Shown here: piece after piece, positions 58,555-64,000 of the stretch
Numbering within the stretch: position 1 is the stretch's first letter
How the letters are laid out: each line of letters starts with the position of its first letter
From: Acidobacteriota bacterium
GTDB taxonomy: Bacteria > Acidobacteriota > Vicinamibacteria > Vicinamibacterales > CAVVIG01
Direction: 5' to 3'
Assembly (NCBI GenBank): GCA_003222395.1
Contig: QHWB01000031.1
Coordinates: forward strand, 250,501-314,500
DNA: 64,000 nucleotides
Made by a program: the position numbers and the translations under genes
The notes under the pieces: generated by a model
The model's database searches: none
The model's input: only the letters and a program-made list of their open reading frames with translations
Told to the model about the DNA's origin: nothing

Positions 58555-59340
58555 ATGGCCGAATGGTGGGATCGGGCAATCCGGCGGGCTGACGAGATGG
58601 CTGCGGGCGACGGATCGGCTGCCTCGCTTCTTGCGTTCTACGCGCGCCTGCTGCGAAGCCAGAAACGCCTCTACGAATCGTTCCAACGCGGGACGCCGTC
58701 GGGTTCGATCGAGCGGGATCTGCCGTTGCTGAAAAAATCTGCGTCTGCTCTGCTGCGTGACGTGGCGGACCACGGTCCGGACCAACTCGCCGCCCAGGCG
58801 CGTCGCGTCCTCGACGACGACGCCGGGTCGACCGACAACCTTCTGCTGTCGTACTGGGAAACGCGATCCGATCGCGAGTTCTTCGCCAAGGCGATCGTTC
58901 AACCGTACGCCCTCTGGCTCGCGGATTCGGCCGTCGTTCCGCGCCGGCACGACGACGCTCAAACGGCGGAGAATCGTTGCCCGCGCTGCGGCGGCATGCC
59001 GCAGCTCTCGATTCTCGAGGCCTACGCGTCCGCGTCGGGCGACGGCAGCGGTCGACAGCTGCTGTGCGCCACGTGCCTGAAGCCGTGGTCGTTCCGCCGC
59101 GTCGTCTGTCCGCAGTGCGGCGAAGAAGATGAACGAAAGCTCGGGTACTTCCAGTCACCGGCGTTCGGTCATGTCCGGATCGATGCGTGCGAGACCTGCC
59201 GCCGATACCTGAAGACGGTCGATCTCGGACGCTTCGGGCTGGCGGTTCCTCTGGTCGACGAAGTCGCGGCAGCGCCGCTCGATCTCTGGGCGCAGGAGCA
59301 CGGCTATGCGAAGATCGAGCTGAACCTCGTCGGCCTGTGA
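58555..59340 (+). CDS. fdhE: FdhE-like formate dehydrogenase accessory protein
   Basis: This 261-residue protein has an N-terminal helical half and a C-terminal zinc-ribbon half with four CxxC pairs: 142/145, 171/174, 185/188 and 212/215. The end, YLKTVDLGRFGLAVPLVDEVAAAPLDLWA, matches FdhE. FdhE helps mature formate dehydrogenase, linked to selenocysteine or molybdenum site assembly. No formate dehydrogenase gene is in the window, so the client is elsewhere or is another molybdoenzyme. A leaderless -10 box precedes it. Confidence 0.87.
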   Translation: MAEWWDRAIRRADEMAAGDGSAASLLAFYARLLRSQKRLYESFQRGTPSGSIERDLPLLKKSASALLRDVADHGPDQLAAQARRVLDDDAGSTDNLLLSYWETRSDREFFAKAIVQPYALWLADSAVVPRRHDDAQTAENRCPRCGGMPQLSILEAYASASGDGSGRQLLCATCLKPWSFRRVVCPQCGEEDERKLGYFQSPAFGHVRIDACETCRRYLKTVDLGRFGLAVPLVDEVAAAPLDLWAQEHGYAKIELNLVGL

Positions 59341-59378
59341 GGTCGGTTCCGTGTTTTGTCGTGTCCCGCGTCGCTCCT

Positions 59379-60353
59379 TCAAAACATGTTCGCGAGATGT
59401 TTGGCGTCGGCGTCGGAGATCGCGATCGTGGTGGCCGGCAAGGCGGCATCGAGCTGCGCGATCGTGCGCGGACCGATGACGGCGGCATCCACGCGTGCAT
59501 GGCGCAACACCCACGCAATCGCGAGCGCGCTCATATCGACGCGCCGGGCTCTGGCTTCGTCCGCGAACGCCGCGATCCCGCGAAACGTCCTGTCGGATAC
59601 GAGGTGCAGGTACGGTTCGGGCCGCAGCGTCATCCGCGATCCATCCGGATACACGCCGGCCGAGCGATACTTGCCGGTCAGCCACCCGCCCGCGAGCGGA
59701 CTGAATGCGGTGAAGCCGACGCCCCGATCCTCACAGAGCGGAAACATCTCGCGCTCGGCGGTGCGATCGAGCAGGCTGTAGGAGTTCTGCACCCACTCGA
59801 AGCGGACCAGATTGCGGACGTCGCTCAGCCACAGTCCGCGCGCGAGCCGCCACGCTTCGATGTTGCTGGCGCCCACGTACAACACCTTGCCCATCCGGAC
59901 GAGATCGTCGAGCGCGACGAGCGTCTCCTCGAGCGGCGTCTCCGGATCGGGTTCGTGAATGAGATACATGTCGAGCCGATCGGTCTGCAGACGCGCGAGG
60001 CTCTCGTCGACCTGCTGCAGGATGTGTCGCCGTGAGAGCCCGCGATCGTTCGGTCCCGGTCCGACGCGATTGAACACTTTCGAGCTGAGGAGCAGCCGCT
60101 GGCTGACGGTGGATCCCTTCGTTTTCAGCCAGTTGCCGATGTAGGTCTCGCTGCGGCCGCCGCCATATGCGTTCGCCGTGTCGAAGAAATTCATGCCGGC
60201 ATCGAACGCGCGATCCATGAGCGCGAACGCCTGCGCCTCGCTCTCTCCCATGCCGAAGAATTCCGGCGCCGACCCAATCCCGCCGAAATTTCCGCAGCCG
60301 AGCCCGAGGCGCGAGATCTTCAGACCGGTAGATCCAAGGCGTGTGTACTCCAT
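59379..60353 (-). CDS. Aldo/keto reductase
   Basis: This 324-residue TIM-barrel NADPH oxidoreductase has FFDTANAYGGGRSE near residues 56-69 (Asp and Tyr), LLLSSKVF with the catalytic Lys, MYLIHEPDP with the His, and the NADPH motif AWVLRHARVDAAVIGPRTIAQL. It reduces aldehydes or ketones; the substrate is unknown. The start codon lies 6 nt behind a TATTAT box. The promoter region overlaps that of the divergent cupin gene. Confidence 0.92.
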   Translation of the reverse strand: MEYTRLGSTGLKISRLGLGCGNFGGIGSAPEFFGMGESEAQAFALMDRAFDAGMNFFDTANAYGGGRSETYIGNWLKTKGSTVSQRLLLSSKVFNRVGPGPNDRGLSRRHILQQVDESLARLQTDRLDMYLIHEPDPETPLEETLVALDDLVRMGKVLYVGASNIEAWRLARGLWLSDVRNLVRFEWVQNSYSLLDRTAEREMFPLCEDRGVGFTAFSPLAGGWLTGKYRSAGVYPDGSRMTLRPEPYLHLVSDRTFRGIAAFADEARARRVDMSALAIAWVLRHARVDAAVIGPRTIAQLDAALPATTIAISDADAKHLANMF

Positions 60354-60359
60354 CGCGAG

Positions 60360-60366
60360 ATAATAT
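60360..60366. promoter_or_regulatory. Overlapping divergent -10 boxes
   Basis: The 7-bp ATAATAT reads TAATAT on the plus strand (60361-60366, 7 nt before the ATG at 60374) and TATTAT on the minus strand (60360-60365, 6 nt before the ATG at 60353). Two leaderless genes would start from opposite faces of the same short site. Confidence 0.55.
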
Positions 60367-60373
60367 GACCCAC

Positions 60374-61000
60374 ATGAAAACGCTCGCAGCCGTCGTCGCG
60401 CTCACGGCGATTTCGATGCCGGCGCCGCCGCCGGCAGATCAACCGGCGGCTTCCTCGACCGTCGTACTGGAGAACGCGTCGGTCCGCGCCTATCGAACGA
60501 TGGCCGACGCGCTCACCCGAGTTCCTCACGGTCCTGGCGTCGTCGTGTGGCTGGAGACAAGTCTGCCTGACAAAGATGTGCGCGTGCTCTGGATGGACGA
60601 TGTCGCAGCACCTCCAGTGCTGGCCGCGCTAAGCGGTCCGGTTGTTGTCGTTCAGCCACTCCGGCGTCCGGCGGCTGCCGCGCCGCAACCCCCGCCCGAA
60701 TCGAGTCGCGGCAACGCGGAATTCGCCGGCATGAGCTTCGTGCCTGTCTTCGAGAACGGGCGCGTATCCGTTCGTCGCGCGCACATGGACGTCGACGCGC
60801 GCGAGAGTTTTCACACGCACGGCGCCGACATCGTCGTCGTCCACGTCTCAGGCGGCGAGATTGAGGACACGTCGAACGGCAAGACGGTCGTGAATCGCTG
60901 GAAGCCCGGCGATGTCGAATTCGAGGCGCGCGGCTCGAGTCATTCGGCGCGCAACGTCGGCCAGCCGATCAGCGTCGTCCTTGTCGAACTCAAACCGTAG
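60374..61000 (+). CDS. Exported cupin-domain protein
   Basis: This 208-residue protein has a signal peptide (MKTLAAVVALTAISMPAP) and, in the C-terminal half, a cupin fold. The metal site has DVDARESFHTHGADIVVVHVSGGEI (His residues and a Glu), then WKPGDVEFEARGSSHSARNVG. Cupins of this type bind Fe or Mn or act as small-molecule binding proteins; no reaction can be assigned. The start is the ATG at 60374 behind the -10 box. The end overlaps the likely start of the amino acid permease by 20 nt. Confidence 0.8.
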   Translation: MKTLAAVVALTAISMPAPPPADQPAASSTVVLENASVRAYRTMADALTRVPHGPGVVVWLETSLPDKDVRVLWMDDVAAPPVLAALSGPVVVVQPLRRPAAAAPQPPPESSRGNAEFAGMSFVPVFENGRVSVRRAHMDVDARESFHTHGADIVVVHVSGGEIEDTSNGKTVVNRWKPGDVEFEARGSSHSARNVGQPISVVLVELKP

Positions 61001-62321
61001 TTCCGCGCAGTCGAGCGGCCTCCGCCGCGTGCTCGGCCTCGGCTTCGGCCTGGCCGTCATCGTCGGCAGCACGCTCGGCATCGGTATCCTTCGCACGCCC
61101 GGCCTCGTGGCCGGTCAGCTGTCGACTCCATCCGCCATTCTCCTCGTCTGGATCGTCGGCGGGTTGTACACGCTGCTCGGCGCCGTCTGCTTCGCGGAGC
61201 TCGGAACGATGCTGCCCGAAGAAGGCGGCTACTACGTGTACGCGCGCCATGCCTTTGGCAACACCATCGGATTCGCCGTCGGCTGGACCGATTGGCTGTG
61301 CTACTGCGCCGTGCTCGGGTACGTGTCGATTGGCTTCGCGGAATTCACTCGCGTGCTCCTGCCGTCGCTGTCGCTTTCCGTCACGGTCGTTGCGGTCGCG
61401 GTGCTCGTCAGCCTGGTCGCGCTGCAGCTGGCCGGAGTGCAGGTGAGCAGCCGCTTTCAGCAGGGCGCCACGGCGGTGAAATTCCTCGCGTTTCTCGCGG
61501 TCGTCGTCGCGGCGTTCGCCGTTCGCCATCCCTCGCCTGCTTCGTCCCCGACCGCGTCCTCGGCGTCGGTCGCGGGCCTCGTGTTCGCGCTACAGGCCGT
61601 GGTCATCACGTACGGAGGATGGCAGAGCGCTCTGTATTTTTCAGAGGAGGATCGGGATCCAACCGCGAACATCCCGCGGTCGATGATTGGCGGCGTCGCC
61701 GCCGTCATCGTCGTGTATCTGCTCGTCAACCTCGCGCTCTTGTGGGTGCTGCGGGTTCCCGATCTCGCGCGGTCGACGCTGGCGGCCGCCGACGCGGCGC
61801 GAGTGCTGGCCGGACCGCGCGGTCAGCAGATCATCACGGTGCTGTCGCTCGTCTCGCTGCCGCCGATGCTGAACGCCATCGTGATGATCGGCGCGCGCAT
61901 CATGTTCGCGATGGGGCGCGACGGCTTGCTGTGGAGGAAGACCGCGGCCGTCGGCGCCGGCGGCACGCCAGCGATTGCGACGCTCATCACGACGGCCGTG
62001 GCGGTCGTCGGCATCGTCAGCGGAACATTCCAGCGCCTCGTCGCGATTACGGCGTTCTTCCTTGCGCTCAACTACGGCATCTGCTGCGTCGCGCTCGTCG
62101 TGTTACGCCGCCGCGAGCCGCACCGCGCGCGGCCGTTCGTCGCGCCCGGATATCCGTGGTCCGCGTACATCGTCCTGTCTGGCGCTGTCGCGCTGGTCGT
62201 CGGCACGCTGGTGGGCGACACGGTGAACGGCGGGCTCGCGATTGCGCTGCTGATCGCGGGCCTTATCGGGCGGATGGCGTTCGCCCGGCGCGGTGCGCGG
62301 CGATCGGTGGCGAAGTTGTAG
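60981..62321 (+). CDS. APC-superfamily amino acid permease
   Basis: This protein of about 446 residues has 12 membrane segments. The first-helix motif IVGSTLGIGILRTPG is typical of amino acid/polyamine transporters. Other parts are FAELGTMLPEEGGYYVYARHAFG, VGWTDWLCY and ALYFSEEDRDPTANIPRSMIGG. It imports or exchanges an amino acid by proton or sodium coupling; the substrate is unknown. The TTG at 60981 is inferred from length and N-terminal match; an ATG at 60912 would overlap the cupin gene much more. The last codon and TAG are part of a GTAGCGC repeat. Confidence 0.85.
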   Translation: MSNSNRSSAQSSGLRRVLGLGFGLAVIVGSTLGIGILRTPGLVAGQLSTPSAILLVWIVGGLYTLLGAVCFAELGTMLPEEGGYYVYARHAFGNTIGFAVGWTDWLCYCAVLGYVSIGFAEFTRVLLPSLSLSVTVVAVAVLVSLVALQLAGVQVSSRFQQGATAVKFLAFLAVVVAAFAVRHPSPASSPTASSASVAGLVFALQAVVITYGGWQSALYFSEEDRDPTANIPRSMIGGVAAVIVVYLLVNLALLWVLRVPDLARSTLAAADAARVLAGPRGQQIITVLSLVSLPPMLNAIVMIGARIMFAMGRDGLLWRKTAAVGAGGTPAIATLITTAVAVVGIVSGTFQRLVAITAFFLALNYGICCVALVVLRRREPHRARPFVAPGYPWSAYIVLSGAVALVVGTLVGDTVNGGLAIALLIAGLIGRMAFARRGARRSVAKL

Positions 62322-62464
62322 CGCAGGCCATACGGCTCCGCTCGCCTGAAAGGCTCGCGCTACGAAAGCCTGAAAGGCTCGCGCTACGAAAGCCTGAAGG
62401 GCTCGCGCTACGAAGGCTTGAAAGGCTCGCGCTGCGAAAGCCTGAAGGGCTCGCGCTACGAGAG
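62317..62464 (-). repeat. Inverted copy plus 24-bp tandem repeat array at a convergent gene end
   Basis: A plus-strand copy (TGTAGCGCAGGCC) at 62317 supplies the TAG of the amino acid permease. It is followed by five 24-bp units of the reverse-complement core CTGAAAGGCTCGCGCTAC, beginning at 62345, 62369, 62393, 62417 and 62441. The CTA in the last unit (62456-62458) is the stop codon of the convergent symporter gene. The first and later units can pair as a hairpin. Confidence 0.85.
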
Positions 62465-64000
62465 GAGCAGGCCAACGACGACGACGACGACGGCGCCGAT
62501 CAGGTTGTGCCACAGGAACTCGATCCACGGCAGCTCGATGGCGACCGTCAGAACGGCCGCCATGCCGGCGATGAGGCCGATGAAGGCGCCGCGCGCCGTC
62601 GCGCGCGGCGTCAGGATCGCGAGGATGAAGACGCCGAGCAGCGAGCCGTATACGAACGATCCGTAGCGGTTCACGACCTCGATCAACGATCCCTGCCCGG
62701 CCGCCCGCATGGCGACAACGCACGCGAAGAGTCCCCAGAACACCGTCGCGATCTTCGAGACATGGACGTAGTGCTGCTCGGGCGCGGACGTCACGAAGTG
62801 GCGCCGGTAGAAATCGATGATCGTCGCCGTCGCCAGCGCGTTCAGCTCGCCGCCGCTCGCCGACATCGCCGCGACGAAGATCGCTCCAATCAGCAGCCCG
62901 ACGAGGCCGACGGGCATACGCGTGGTGACGAACGTCGGAAAGATGTAGTTGGAATCGTTGTAGTTCTCGTCGCCGCTCGCCTGCTTCACGAGCGCGACCG
63001 CCCTGGCGCGGACGCCCTGCAGCCGCGCGTCGCTCGCCAGAAACGCGGTGCGCTCCCCGCGCTCGGCCGCGCCGCGCCGCGCCGCCACCGATCGATCGAA
63101 TTCCTGCTGGAGCGCTGCATAGTCGGCCGCATACGCGCTCCCGGCGATCCGATCGTCGTACACGCGGTTGAACAGCATGGGCGGCGTCTGGAACAGGTAG
63201 TACACGAACAGCAGCACGCCCGTCCCGAGGATCAGCAACTGCAGCGGGATCTTCACGTACGCGCTCATCATGAGCGAGTGGCGCGCCTCGTCGATCGACT
63301 TCGCCGAGAGATACCGCTGCACCTGGCTCTGATCGCAGCCGAAGTACGACAGCATCAGGAAGAGGCCGCCGATCATGCCCGACCAGAACGTGTAGCGCTC
63401 CGTGAGGTTGACGTTGAAGTCGATCGCGTGAAGCCGCCCGCTGGCGCCGGCGAGGTGCAGCGCCTGACCGAGGCCGACGTGCTGCACGATGCCGTACAAG
63501 AGGATCGCCACCGCCGCCAGCATCCCGAACACGACAATGAACATCTGCTTCACGTCGGTCCATGCCACCGCCTGCACGCCGCCGAACGTCGTATAGACGA
63601 TCATCGGCACGCAGATCACCAGGACCGTGACCGGGAGCGTCCATCCCAGAATGGCCGACATGACGACCGACGGCGCCGCGAGCGTGACGCCGAGCGAGGC
63701 GGCGCGCCCGACGAGGAAGAGGAGGCTGGCGAGCGACCGCGTCTTCGCGTCGAAGCGGCGCTCGAGATATTCGTACGCCGTGTAGACCCGTGCCCGAGTG
63801 AAGAACGGCACGACGGTGACCGACAGAATCACCATCGCGAGCGGCAGGCCGAAATAGAACTGCACGAAGCGCAGACCGGTCAGATATCCGAGTCCCGTGG
63901 TACTGACAATCGTCACCGCGCTCATCTGCGTCGCCATCACCGACAGGCCGACCGCCCACCACGGCAGCGATCGGTTGGCGAGTAGATAACCGTCGACCTG
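62456..64000 (-). CDS. Sodium:solute symporter family protein (N-terminus beyond the window edge)
   Basis: The frame runs from its TAG at 62456 through the right edge, giving 514 residues so far. It contains the SSS-family start SLPWWAVGLSVMATQMSAVTIVS, the sodium-site region GGVQAVAWTDVKQM, and SYFGCDQSQVQRYLSAKS and FVAAMSASGGELNALAT in later helices. About 12 membrane segments are visible; a few residues of the first helix are missing. It would import a sugar, sialic acid or other small solute with sodium. A GTG at 63940 is internal to the conserved start and is not the real start. Confidence 0.93.
   Translation of the reverse strand, partial: QVDGYLLANRSLPWWAVGLSVMATQMSAVTIVSTTGLGYLTGLRFVQFYFGLPLAMVILSVTVVPFFTRARVYTAYEYLERRFDAKTRSLASLLFLVGRAASLGVTLAAPSVVMSAILGWTLPVTVLVICVPMIVYTTFGGVQAVAWTDVKQMFIVVFGMLAAVAILLYGIVQHVGLGQALHLAGASGRLHAIDFNVNLTERYTFWSGMIGGLFLMLSYFGCDQSQVQRYLSAKSIDEARHSLMMSAYVKIPLQLLILGTGVLLFVYYLFQTPPMLFNRVYDDRIAGSAYAADYAALQQEFDRSVAARRGAAERGERTAFLASDARLQGVRARAVALVKQASGDENYNDSNYIFPTFVTTRMPVGLVGLLIGAIFVAAMSASGGELNALATATIIDFYRRHFVTSAPEQHYVHVSKIATVFWGLFACVVAMRAAGQGSLIEVVNRYGSFVYGSLLGVFILAILTPRATARGAFIGLIAGMAAVLTVAIELPWIEFLWHNLIGAVVVVVVGLLLS

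Noticed and set aside
61292-63985. An 897-codon plus-strand frame across the APC gene, the repeat array and the symporter gene
   Set aside because: It crosses two real genes in wrong frames and is composed of low-complexity Arg/Glu/Asp residues.

Overview
The window is GC-rich and looks like chromosomal DNA of an Acidobacteriota member, most likely a Vicinamibacteria-like soil lineage. This is inferred from gene content: ADOP-type duplicated MacB/FtsX permeases paired with PadR regulators, TonB receptors with an N-terminal carboxypeptidase-regulatory-like domain, Asp-box and sortilin-like propeller proteins, an Abhydrolase_10-type protein, and several Tat or Sec-exported hydrolases. No rRNA, tRNA, CRISPR array or complete insertion sequence was found.

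Layout. 1-4132 (minus): a partial gene, an isocitrate lyase/PEP mutase family protein, and an ADOP permease with its PadR regulator. 4234-6541 (plus): an ECF sigma factor with a FecR-like membrane partner, then a Phd/PIN toxin-antitoxin pair. 6638-9411 (minus): a two-subunit molybdenum hydroxylase. 9604-13374 (plus): an Asp-box propeller protein and an epimerase. 13415-16636 (minus): a sortilin-like propeller protein. 16870-31829 (minus): a nine-gene cluster, the centrepiece of the window. 31888-33784: decayed DNA with a glycosyltransferase remnant and two duplicated excisionase-type HTH genes. 33785-37818 (plus): a second ADOP permease, an M20 amidohydrolase and a tiny membrane protein. 37862-41070 (minus): two paralogous exported proteins, purK and purE. 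41265-44192 (plus): an M16 peptidase pair. 44442-48664 (minus): an alpha/beta hydrolase and a CxxCH propeller protein. 48822-57864 (plus): a frameshifted Uma2 gene, an S9 peptidase, and an ABC/GldG-like/DUF1080-like/TonB receptor operon. 57916-64000: a ferric-reductase-like membrane protein, an FdhE-like protein, an aldo/keto reductase, a cupin, an APC permease and a truncated sodium:solute symporter.

The candidate new system is the 15-kb cluster. It encodes three paralogous GT-B-like glycosyltransferases, a GH2-like/GT2 fusion, a ChbG/YdjC deacetylase, an APH-type kinase, an ABC exporter fused to a second APH-type kinase, an RsbW-like HATPase fused to a third APH-like domain that has lost its catalytic residues, and a TonB-type receptor. 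Together they could build, deacetylate, phosphorylate and export a glycoconjugate, with the HATPase-pseudokinase as a possible regulator. That is inference from domains and synteny. Decayed copies of cluster genes lie at both ends.

Two further patterns recur. About eleven genes have a TANNNT-like -10 box only 6-8 nt before the start codon, which predicts leaderless mRNAs; one divergent gene pair shares overlapping -10 boxes. Short palindromic or tandem repeats sit at gene ends and supply the stop codon in several cases, or sit in frame inside genes.
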